Both the position numbers and the translations under genes were made by a program. DNA of 64,000 nt from positions 682,001 through 746,000 of the forward strand of contig NZ_CANLVF010000001.1 in the NCBI RefSeq assembly GCF_947494555.1. Direction: 5' to 3'. Source of the stretch: an uncultured Roseibium sp. Its GTDB lineage: Bacteria > Pseudomonadota > Alphaproteobacteria > Rhizobiales > Stappiaceae. A model generated the notes under the pieces. The model was not told the origin of the DNA, did no database searches, and saw only the letters and a program-made list of their open reading frames with translations. This document shows positions 25,662 to 33,292 of the stretch, piece by piece (positions within the stretch are counted from its first letter, which is position 1; each line of letters starts with the position of its first letter).

Positions 25662-28600
25662 TCAAAGGAAGCTGAACTCGTCCGGGACTTCCGGGGTCTG
25701 GAAGGCGAAGACGCTTTCGGCCAGATCACCTGCCGTGCCGATGGCACCGCCGACCAGAGGCAGGCTGGAGCCGGCATCAACGATGGTATCCATCCAGCCG
25801 TCAAAGGCGTTGGCGAATGCAAGCTCCGTTGCGCTTTGAGCGCTCATTGCACCGAAATATCCGTCAAAGTCGATCAGACCTGAATTTGCGTCGTCGAAGG
25901 TCTCTTCAAAGTTATCGAGAGCCTCGATGCCGGTCTGACCTGAACGGTCGGCCCAAGTGAAGACGAAGAGCCCGTCGTCGAAGGCAGCACCGATGTCGAT
26001 GTCCTGTGTGCCGTTTTCGCCGACGATGCGAAGGGTTTCCACCTTGGTGGCTTCCTCGTGCATGTTCTTGATCCGAACGCTGCCGCCGTCGCCCTCGATT
26101 ACCAGGTCCTTGCCGCCTTCGACGAAGAAGCGAAGATCACTGGCATCCATTTCACCCGCATTGCGCAGTTCCAGAACATCCGTGCCGCCGCCGCCGCCGG
26201 AGATGGCGTCCAGCTTGTCGCTGGCAAGTCCAACGAAGTCGCCGAGTTCGCGCGCCGCGTCGAGGCCAGCCTCGTCGACATCCATCTCACCGGTCGAACC
26301 GAAGGTGAAGAGGTAGGTGTCGTCGCCCAGGCCGCCGACAGCGTCGCCGCCTGCTTCACCGCCGGTGATGAAGTCATTGCCGTCACCGCCGAAATACTGC
26401 GTGCTGGAATAATCGAAGAGCGAGGCGATCGTGTCGTGAATGCCTTCGACAGCTTCCTTGGCCTCGTCGACGACCTCGCCAACTGCCTCGGCAATGTCGT
26501 CCAGCGGGTTGACGTCATCCAGGAACGCCTTGACGCTGTCCACCTTGCCGTTGATGTCTGACAGTGTGTCGCCGATCGACAAATCGAAGGGCAGCAGGGA
26601 GGACGCATCGGAACCGTCGCCCGATCCGAAGTCCGGCAACTGCGGGAACACGGCCGACCAGAACAGGTCGGAGAACGCGCCGGTGTCGATCAGCCAGTCG
26701 CCGCCGTCCTGACCGAAGACGAAGTTGGTCTTTTCACCGGTCATCATCATCAGGTCGTCGCCGGTGCCGCCGAAGGAGAAGTTGAAGGATCCGCCTCCAA
26801 GGAAGATATCGTTGCCTTGCTCGCCCATCTGGAAGCCGAGATCGCCGCCGGTGTTGAAGAGGTCGCCGCCGTCTCCGCCGAACTGCAGATTCAGCGAAGG
26901 TGCGTTTTCCTTCATTTTCTCCGTGAGGCTCTGCTTTTTGGTGTCATCGGAACCGGTGTTTTCGGTCGTGGTCGAGGTCGCTTCCGTGTCGCTGTTTTGC
27001 TCGTCCTTGTTTTCGTCCGCCTTTTCGGCAGCCTTTTCCTTGAAGTGATCTATAAAGGCCTTGAAGGGGTCGGCTTCGCCGTCACCGCCACGGGTGATCA
27101 TGAAGTCGGTCGCATCGCCGCCGAACTGAAGCTGGACACCGGCATCCTTGCCGCGTTCCATCGCGATCATGACATCGGTGTCACCGCCGCCTTCCTGGAC
27201 GTTGACCCGGCCGAGACCGATCATCAGGTCGGTGCCGTCGCCGCCGGACTGCAGGTTGCCCTTGCCGCCGCCCAGAAGAACGTCGGTGCCGCCACCGCCA
27301 GCCTGGATATTGCCCTTGCCGGCACCGATGGCAATGTCTGTCTCTGCGCCGCCGAGCTGGATGTTGAGCTCACCGCCTGCCAGCATGACATTGGTGCCGT
27401 CTGAGCCCGTCGAATTGGCGTAGTCGGCCAGCTTGTCCTTGGCCGCGTCGAGATCGAACCCGGCGAGGTCGACACCATCCGGGATGGTTGACCAGAGCTC
27501 CGCACCGAACTGGACGTTGCCCTTACCGGCGCCGATCAGCCAGTCGTTGCCTGTTCCACCGATCTGGATGTTGGCGCCGCCACCGGCAACGAGGATGTCG
27601 GCATCGTTGCCACCATACTGCACGTTGGTGCTGCCGACAGCGACAGCCAGATCTTCACCGTCACCGCCGACCTGAACGTTCAGGCTGCCGACGGCGAACA
27701 TCTTGTCCTTGCCGTCCTGGCCGAGCTGGACGTTGGTCTGACCGGCGGCCAGCAGAAGGTCGTCGCCATTACCGCCAGACTGGATGTTGAGGTTGCCGAT
27801 GCCGACCATGGTGTCATTGCCGTCGCCGCCCCACTGAAGGTTGGCATTGCTGACAGCGACCATCGTGTCATCACCCGCTTCGCCGCTCTGGCTGGTCGCC
27901 AGAAGCGCGCTGGCAATCATCTTGTCGTTGCCGGTCCCGCCGAACATGACATTGACACCGCCGGCGCTGATCATCGTGTCGTCACCCGCATCGCCGAAGA
28001 CCGTGTTGACGCCGCCAACGGCGGTGATCGTGTCGTTGCCTTCATTGCCCCTGAGGACGTTGGTGCCGCCGATGCCCTTGATGTTGTCGTCGCCGGTGCC
28101 GCCATGCACATTGTTGACGCCGCCGATGGCCTCGATCGTGTCATTGCCGCTTTCGCCGTAGATGTTGTTGAGTGCGCCGCGCCCCTTGATGACGTCGTTG
28201 CCGCTGCCGCCGCGCATGTTGTTGACCGCACCCCAGCCTTCCAGGTAGTCGTTGCCGCTGCCGCCATACATGTCGTTATGCGCGCCGTAGCCGTAAAGCT
28301 TGTCGTTGTGCGCACCGCCGTCCATCTTGTTGGATGCGCCGTAGCCGTAAAGCTTGTCGTCGTGGTTGCCGCCATACATTTCGTTGCGAGCGCCATGGCC
28401 GTAAATGCGGTCGTTGTGGTCGCCGCCGCTCATGTAGTTGTAAGCGCCGGTACCCTTCATGTAGTCGTGGCCGCTGCCGCCCCACATCTTGTTCTTCGCA
28501 CCGTAACCGTACATGGAATCGTTGCCCGAGCCGCCGGACATGGAATTGTAAGCTCCGTAGCCGTACATCCTGTCGTGGCCCGAGCCGCCATAGAGATAGT

Positions 28601-28817
28601 TGGAAGCGCCCCATGCCTTGATGAGGTCGTTGCCCGAGCCGCCGTCGAGTTTGTTCCAGCCGCCGTAGCCATAGACCGTGTCATTGCCGGAGCCGCCGAG
28701 AAGGTGGTTTTTCGCGGCATAGCCATACATCTTGTCGTTGCCGCTGCCAGCGTTTTTGTAAACGCTGATGCCATAAAGCTTATAGGTCTGGTGGATTGAT
28801 TTTTTTGAACTACCCAT
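25662..28817 (-). CDS. RTX-like calcium-binding repeat protein with 18-residue turns
   Basis: 1051 residues, no signal peptide. Residues about 23-437 are 23 near-exact 18-residue units of the form GGSGNDxhxGxGAxNxhx; four more occur further on. The first half of each unit is the RTX nonapeptide (calcium ligand Asp); the second half has Asn where RTX has Asp. A charged, Ser/Thr-rich linker (around EATSTTTENTGSDDTKK) and more conventional RTX segments (GGDGGDLFNTGGD, FGGDGNDFITGGEAGGD) follow, then a Leu/Ala-rich C-terminus ending EVPDEFSFL, plausible as a type I secretion signal. AAGGA precedes the start. It follows an HlyC-like gene by 51 bases. No type I exporter genes are in the window. Likely a secreted calcium-binding surface or adhesion protein; a pore-forming hydrophobic domain is not obvious. 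Confidence 0.85.
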   Translation of the reverse strand: MGSSKKSIHQTYKLYGISVYKNAGSGNDKMYGYAAKNHLLGGSGNDTVYGYGGWNKLDGGSGNDLIKAWGASNYLYGGSGHDRMYGYGAYNSMSGGSGNDSMYGYGAKNKMWGGSGHDYMKGTGAYNYMSGGDHNDRIYGHGARNEMYGGNHDDKLYGYGASNKMDGGAHNDKLYGYGAHNDMYGGSGNDYLEGWGAVNNMRGGSGNDVIKGRGALNNIYGESGNDTIEAIGGVNNVHGGTGDDNIKGIGGTNVLRGNEGNDTITAVGGVNTVFGDAGDDTMISAGGVNVMFGGTGNDKMIASALLATSQSGEAGDDTMVAVSNANLQWGGDGNDTMVGIGNLNIQSGGNGDDLLLAAGQTNVQLGQDGKDKMFAVGSLNVQVGGDGEDLAVAVGSTNVQYGGNDADILVAGGGANIQIGGTGNDWLIGAGKGNVQFGAELWSTIPDGVDLAGFDLDAAKDKLADYANSTGSDGTNVMLAGGELNIQLGGAETDIAIGAGKGNIQAGGGGTDVLLGGGKGNLQSGGDGTDLMIGLGRVNVQEGGGDTDVMIAMERGKDAGVQLQFGGDATDFMITRGGDGEADPFKAFIDHFKEKAAEKADENKDEQNSDTEATSTTTENTGSDDTKKQSLTEKMKENAPSLNLQFGGDGGDLFNTGGDLGFQMGEQGNDIFLGGGSFNFSFGGTGDDLMMMTGEKTNFVFGQDGGDWLIDTGAFSDLFWSAVFPQLPDFGSGDGSDASSLLPFDLSIGDTLSDINGKVDSVKAFLDDVNPLDDIAEAVGEVVDEAKEAVEGIHDTIASLFDYSSTQYFGGDGNDFITGGEAGGDAVGGLGDDTYLFTFGSTGEMDVDEAGLDAARELGDFVGLASDKLDAISGGGGGTDVLELRNAGEMDASDLRFFVEGGKDLVIEGDGGSVRIKNMHEEATKVETLRIVGENGTQDIDIGAAFDDGLFVFTWADRSGQTGIEALDNFEETFDDANSGLIDFDGYFGAMSAQSATELAFANAFDGWMDTIVDAGSSLPLVGGAIGTAGDLAESVFAFQTPEVPDEFSFL
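27507..28751 (-). repeat. Tandem 54-base (18-codon) repeat block in the RTX gene
   Basis: Twenty-three tandem 54-base units encode the 18-residue turns; only one unit (near GGTGNDKMIASALLATSQS) is 19 residues long. Units near the N-terminus are rich in Tyr-Gly-Tyr and Met; later units change gradually to GxxNVQ or GxxNIQ in the second half. The gradient suggests successive local duplications rather than one recent expansion. Confidence 0.85.
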
Positions 28818-28868
28818 GGGTCTAATTCCTTGTCCAAGCTATTGTTAAAACGAATTATTTTTTGATAA

Positions 28869-29351
28869 TCACGCGGCGATCCGGGAGGAGGGAGCAACCT
28901 TCTGTCCGTCAGCGGTCAAGCCGGCGAACTGGACGATCCGGCGGGGACGGCCATCGGCCGCACGGCGCACGGCTTTGAAGGCGATGCCGGGAAAAACCGT
29001 GCGCACCAGATCTCTTGATGCGGCAAAGCCGTCTCCGAAGGGTGCGACCATATCCATGACCACGGGCCGGTTTCCGGTTGCCCAGCAATCGGGTGGCAGA
29101 GGCGCGTCTTCTTCCAGAACTGCCTTTTCCGTGTCCGCATCGAGATAGGCCCAAGTCGCCAGGGCGACCGCGACGCCTTGCCGGCGCCAGATTCGGAACT
29201 GACCGATGCGCATTGGGGGAAGAACCAGTTCGCCGAACTCGTCAATGCTCCGCGATCTGTAAAGGTCGCACTGAGCCATGAGTGCAAGACTTTCGCCAAG
29301 CACCGTAAAGTCCGGCAGGGATTCTGTTCCGGTATGCGTTGTCTGATTCAT
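28869..29351 (-). CDS. Toxin-activating lysine acyltransferase (HlyC/RtxC family), atypical active site
   Basis: 160 residues from ATG at 29351. Matches HlyC over nearly the whole length: LVLPPMRIGQFRIWRRQGVAVALATWAYL aligns with the HlyC core, and VMDMVAPFGD with the region holding catalytic Asp92 (here D100, conserved). The catalytic His23 of HlyC, in SPLHR, is replaced by Tyr (Y31 in CDLYR), and the nearby Ser20 by Cys (C28). HlyC-type enzymes move an acyl group from acyl-ACP to lysines of an RTX protein in the cytosol before secretion. The gene lies immediately upstream of the RTX gene on the same strand, fitting an activator/target pair, but catalytic competence is in question. Confidence 0.82.
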   Translation of the reverse strand: MNQTTHTGTESLPDFTVLGESLALMAQCDLYRSRSIDEFGELVLPPMRIGQFRIWRRQGVAVALATWAYLDADTEKAVLEEDAPLPPDCWATGNRPVVMDMVAPFGDGFAASRDLVRTVFPGIAFKAVRRAADGRPRRIVQFAGLTADGQKVAPSSRIAA

Positions 29352-29993
29352 TTTCAATGTCCCTCTCTTGGCCGCGAACCTTTAACCAAAAGGCCGCACG
29401 TCTCCCTTCCGGCGGATCATTACGATCTGCCGGCCGATGTTCGCGATGCAGTGCGGTGAAGCCCGCATCACTCTCAAGTCACACGCAAAACTGCTGCGGC
29501 ATGAACGCCGCCACGTCACTCACAATGCCGTCTGTGCGGCTGGTCTGGTTTTATGAGGGGGAGGTGCCGAATGATCGCATCCGGTAAGTGTATTTTAAGC
29601 CCCCGTCGCTTGATGATGCGTCCTGGCACCATTCCCTCGCGACAAGTTGACCTTGGGGCATTTTTGTATCAATTGTAGTGACGCGCGTCACTAAAGATTT
29701 ATTCTGGTTAAATTAGAGCGTGATTGAAATCACAAAAGAATTATTTTCGAAGTTATTATGTGATTGTCATCACAAATCACGAAAATTTATCAAATTTACT
29801 TCGTGATATTCATCACTAATTCAATTATATTTATGAAAGTGAACTAAATCAAAATAGTTTTTGATGAAATATTATGTTCTTTTGCTTGAGGCAGGGGCGC
29901 TGGCCGATAGCGTTGCGCATAAGGTGACTGAATCCCTTTGAAGTGGGAAATCCTTCCGCGCAACAGCGGACTGCAAGAAAACCCCAATGTCGC
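29352..29993. other. 642-base AT-rich control region upstream of the acyltransferase/RTX operon
   Basis: No coding frame with support is present. The half nearer the acyltransferase gene has ordinary GC content; from about 29640 to 29890 the sequence is strongly AT-rich and carries the four palindromes described separately. The long distance (over 300 bases) from the array to the first start codon leaves room for a long 5' leader or a small unannotated RNA, neither of which I can prove. Confidence 0.5.
29678..29816. promoter_or_regulatory. Array of four CRP/FNR-type palindromes
   Basis: Four copies of GTGA-N6-TCAC: GTGACGCGCGTCAC (29678-29691), GTGATTGAAATCAC (29720-29733), GTGATTGTCATCAC (29760-29773) and GTGATATTCATCAC (29803-29816). 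Centre-to-centre distances are 42, 40 and 43 bases, close to four helical turns, so all would lie on the same face of the DNA. Each is a perfect palindrome in its half-sites; a spare half-site (AATCAC) sits near 29775. The surrounding DNA is strongly AT-rich. The pattern is that of CRP/FNR-superfamily operators. The array lies upstream of the HlyC-like/RTX operon, the only genes it could directly control besides reading into the 3' end of the M20 gene. Confidence 0.75.
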
Positions 29994-31157
29994 TTAAGGA
30001 CGCGCGAGAAAGTCCTCGACAAGCTCCGTCCAGAAAGTTGCACCGATTGGCAGCGCGTCATCGTTGAAATCATATTTCGGGTGATGCAACGGCGGATCGT
30101 TTTCGGTCCTGGCCGTTCCCATCAGGAAGTAGCAGCCAGGCCTCTCTTCCAGGAAATACGAAAAGTCCTCGCTCCCCATGATCGGGTGAAGCATGTCGTG
30201 GACTTTGTCGGTGCCGGCAAACCGTTGTGCAAAGGCGCGGACATAGGTGGTTTCGGCTTTCGGATTGACCAATGGCGGATAGAAGCGTTCGTAGTCTATC
30301 TCGACACGCATGCCATAACTTGCGGCCTGGCCCTCGGCGATAGTTCTGACGCGTTCTTCCAGATCGTCGCGGGTTTGCGGGTCGAGCGCGCGCACGGTCA
30401 GGCACATCTCGGCGCGCTCGGGAATAACGTTGCTGGCATCGCCGCCATTGAACGTGCCAACGGTTATCACCGCGGGCTGCGATGCATGTGTGTTGCGGGA
30501 AACGATGGTCTGCAGTGCCATGATAATGCTTGCGCCGCAGACGATCGGGTCCGCGGCCAAATGCGGTTCAGCGCCATGTCCGCCCCGGCCGACAACGGTT
30601 ATCTTGCACTCGTCCGCAGCCGCCATCATCTGCCCCTCCCTGAAAACAAAGCTGCCGAAGGGCAGGGAAGGTTCGTTGTGCAGTCCGAAGACAGCATCAC
30701 AGGGGAACCGGGTGAAGAGCCCGTCCTCCATCATGAGTTTTGCGCCGCCGAAATTCTCTTCAGCCGGTTGGAAGATCAGATGAACGGTGCCGTCGAAATT
30801 TCGCCGTTCGGCCAGCATGCGGGCGGCCCCCAGAAGGATCGTGGTGTGGCCGTCATGTCCGCAGGCATGCATCACGCCGGGATGTGTGCTCGCGTAGTCC
30901 GCGCCGGTCTGCTCTGAAATCGGCAATGCATCGAAATCGGCTCTGATCCCAATGCTTTTTGTGCCGTTGCCGCTGGTCAAGCTGGCCACGATACCGGTCT
31001 TTGCCAGGCCACGGGTGACTTCGTAGCCAAGCGATGTCAATTCGTTCGCAATGACATCCGAGGTCTTGATTTCCGACAGTCCGATTTCGGGGATCGAATG
31101 CAGGTGATGCCTGAGTGCAACGAGGTCGGGAAGCAAGTTGGTGGTCACAACAGTCAT
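29994..31157 (-). CDS. M20 family amidohydrolase (hippurate hydrolase / IAA-amino acid hydrolase type)
   Basis: 387 residues from ATG at 31157; this start gives the usual family length and begins just before LVALRHHLHSIPEIG. A longer version from GTG at 31259 has GGAG only 3 bases upstream and is possible. Metal-ligand motifs: GIRADFDALPI, HACGHDGHTTILLGAA, FQPAEENFGGA and, near the end, MGSEDFSYFLEERPG. Such enzymes cleave N-acyl amino acids or related amides. It is divergent from a TetR gene that is followed by aminotransferase and decarboxylase genes, so an acylated amino acid could be its substrate. Confidence 0.9.
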   Translation of the reverse strand: MTVVTTNLLPDLVALRHHLHSIPEIGLSEIKTSDVIANELTSLGYEVTRGLAKTGIVASLTSGNGTKSIGIRADFDALPISEQTGADYASTHPGVMHACGHDGHTTILLGAARMLAERRNFDGTVHLIFQPAEENFGGAKLMMEDGLFTRFPCDAVFGLHNEPSLPFGSFVFREGQMMAAADECKITVVGRGGHGAEPHLAADPIVCGASIIMALQTIVSRNTHASQPAVITVGTFNGGDASNVIPERAEMCLTVRALDPQTRDDLEERVRTIAEGQAASYGMRVEIDYERFYPPLVNPKAETTYVRAFAQRFAGTDKVHDMLHPIMGSEDFSYFLEERPGCYFLMGTARTENDPPLHHPKYDFNDDALPIGATFWTELVEDFLARP

Positions 31158-31265
31158 GTTTGCCCAGTTTGGTTTTGACGCTGCCCTTGGCAAGCGCACC
31201 AGTGCCGCCGGGCTGGCCTCGCCGGGGGCAAGGTCTGCCGACTCGATTGAGTTTTGCACTTGCTC

Positions 31266-31291
31266 CGTAATTATTCAAGCGTATAATAACG
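31266..31291. promoter_or_regulatory. Candidate TetR operator in the M20/TetR divergent region
   Basis: CGTAATTATTC (31266-31276) and GTATAATAACG (31281-31291) are inverted repeats matching at 9 of 11 positions around a 4-base spacer. It lies between the divergent M20 amidohydrolase and TetR genes, the expected location for an autoregulatory TetR site. Suggestive only. Confidence 0.4.
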
Positions 31292-31439
31292 ATGATCTGG
31301 CGTGCGTCCTCGCGGACTTCCAAGCGGGCGTAACAGGCGAATTTAATGCCAATGGCAAGTCGATAGAGGCAGGGTGGGCGACGTCACGCACGTGTTTGCC
31401 TTCCAGGAATACTGATCACGCAAGAAGGGGCGACTCTCA

Positions 31440-32081
31440 ATGAGCCGCAGGCCGTTTCATCGGGCCGGAGAAGCCGAGCGCCGCCACGATCTCATCGCGG
31501 CAACACTCGACTGTATCTTCGAGCGTGGTCTTCAGGGCGCGACCGTGCGCGAGATAGCAGCCAGAGCCGGTGTGACGCAGGGACTGATACGCCACTATTT
31601 TTCAAGCAAGGACCAGATGCTGCAGGCTGCCTACAAAGAAGTCATGGCCGGCATGACGCGCGATGCGGCAGTGGTCGATGAAAGCCTGAAGGATGCCCGT
31701 ACGCGGTTACGCGCATTCATAATTGCCAACCTGACGCCTCCTGTCGTCGACGGGAGAACCCTGTCGCTGTGGGCGGCGTTCATCAGCCATGTGCGTGTCG
31801 ATCCTGTTTTCGCTGAGATCCACCGGGACGGGTATCTTGCGTTCAGAACGGCTCTGGAGAGGCTTGTTGCTGACGTGCTTGCCGAAGCCGGGCAAGATCC
31901 GGACCCATCCGAGTGCCGGGAATTTGCAATCGCGATCAACGGCATGATCGACGGCCTATGGCTTGAAGGCACGCTCGTCGGAGACCTTTTTTCAAAAACA
32001 CCTCTTTCCGGAATTGCGATCCGGTCGGTCGAAGCTCTTTTGGGCGGGATCAGGCTGACCGGCAATGAAGAACCTAGTTGA
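31440..32081 (+). CDS. TetR family transcriptional regulator (BetI-like)
   Basis: 213 residues. N-terminal HTH: AGEAERRHDLIAATLDCIFERGLQGATVREIAARAGVTQGLIRHYFSSKDQMLQAAY, a classic TetR domain closest in style to BetI. The C-terminal ligand domain is helical and unassigned. The gene is divergent from the M20 amidohydrolase and is followed 11 bases later by the aminotransferase gene, so it probably represses both directions. Confidence 0.9.
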   Translation: MSRRPFHRAGEAERRHDLIAATLDCIFERGLQGATVREIAARAGVTQGLIRHYFSSKDQMLQAAYKEVMAGMTRDAAVVDESLKDARTRLRAFIIANLTPPVVDGRTLSLWAAFISHVRVDPVFAEIHRDGYLAFRTALERLVADVLAEAGQDPDPSECREFAIAINGMIDGLWLEGTLVGDLFSKTPLSGIAIRSVEALLGGIRLTGNEEPS

Positions 32082-32092
32082 GAGAACCGACT

Positions 32093-33292
32093 ATGCGATA
32101 TGCGTCGATAACCAACCGTCTGGCCCACCTGGGTTCGGGAAAATGGGCCCTTCATTTGAAGGCGCGCGAGATGACGGCAAAAGGCATTCCTGTTATCGAA
32201 CTTACCATCGGCGAACCGGACATACAGCCTGATGGGGCGTTGCTCGACGAAGCCAATCGCGCCATGCGCGACGGACGCACCCGCTACTCCAACGGTCGTG
32301 GCGAGCCGCGTGTTCTTGCTGCTCTTGCTCACAAATACCGTGAAAGGCAGCCTGGCATCACCGAAGAGAACATCCTTTGTTTTCCCGGCACACAGACAGC
32401 GCTCTTTGCTGTCATGCTCGGTCTTGTGGAAGACGATGATGCCGTTCTCGTCTGCGATCCGCTCTATGCCACCTATGAAGGGGTCATAGCCGCGACAGGC
32501 GCGTCCATGGTGCCCGTGCCATTGCGTCCCGAGCACGGATTTCACCTCAAGGCCGAGGATCTGGAAGCCATGGTTTCACCGGAGTGCCGTGTTCTTCTCT
32601 TGAATACGCCGCACAATCCGACCGGTGCGACACTGACCCGCGACGAAGTTGCAGCAATCGGCGACGTGTGCGTTCGTCATGACCTATGGATCGTCTGCGA
32701 CGAAGTTTACGAACAGCTGATTTTCGAGCATGACTTCGCCTCGCCCTTCGATCTGCCTGAGCTTGCCGAGCGGACGATTGTCGTCTCCTCGATCTCCAAA
32801 TCCCATGCAGCTCCGGGGTTTCGCTCCGGATGGGCTGTCGGGCCGGAAGAATTCTGCTCGCGCCTTCTCGCCGTCTCCGAAACGATGTTGTTCGGGGGAC
32901 AGCCCTTTATTGCCGATATGACCGCAAAGGCCCTGTCGGAGGAATTCGATACGGCCGATCGAATGCGCGAGAACTACAAGCGACGCGCAGATCTTATCAT
33001 CGACCGCCTGGCCGTACACGACGCCCTACGGCCCATGATGCCGGAAGCAGGGATGTTTTTGCTGATTGATGTCAGCGCCACGGGACTGGACGGTGAAACT
33101 TTCGCCACCCGGTTGCTTGAGGAAAAGAAGGTCGCGGTGATGCCCGGGTCGTCTTTTGGGGAACAGGCGACGGAGTTCGTCCGACTGTCGCTCACGGTCG
33201 CGGATGATGTGCTTGCAGACGCTGTGGACCGGATCGCGGCATTTTCAGATGGTCTGGGCAAGTTTGCGGGGGACCGGAAATGGGCGTCGTAA
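32093..33292 (+). CDS. PLP-dependent class I/II aminotransferase (AruH-like)
   Basis: 399 residues from ATG at 32093 (GAGAGAA upstream). Fold type I features: RTRYSNGRGEPRVLAALA, NTPHNPTGATL, VCDEVYEQLIF and the Schiff-base Lys in SSISKSHAAPGFRSGW. The gene overlaps the following ThDP-dependent decarboxylase gene by 13 bases. That pairing is the arrangement of arginine:pyruvate transaminase (AruH) with 5-guanidino-2-oxopentanoate decarboxylase (AruI), so conversion of arginine or a close analogue to its 2-oxo acid is the favoured but unproven role. Confidence 0.85.
   Translation: MRYASITNRLAHLGSGKWALHLKAREMTAKGIPVIELTIGEPDIQPDGALLDEANRAMRDGRTRYSNGRGEPRVLAALAHKYRERQPGITEENILCFPGTQTALFAVMLGLVEDDDAVLVCDPLYATYEGVIAATGASMVPVPLRPEHGFHLKAEDLEAMVSPECRVLLLNTPHNPTGATLTRDEVAAIGDVCVRHDLWIVCDEVYEQLIFEHDFASPFDLPELAERTIVVSSISKSHAAPGFRSGWAVGPEEFCSRLLAVSETMLFGGQPFIADMTAKALSEEFDTADRMRENYKRRADLIIDRLAVHDALRPMMPEAGMFLLIDVSATGLDGETFATRLLEEKKVAVMPGSSFGEQATEFVRLSLTVADDVLADAVDRIAAFSDGLGKFAGDRKWAS

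Noticed and set aside
27507..28751. Regularly spaced DNA repeats that could suggest a CRISPR array
   Set aside because: The 54-base periodicity lies inside an open reading frame and corresponds to protein repeats; there are no unique spacers and no cas genes.
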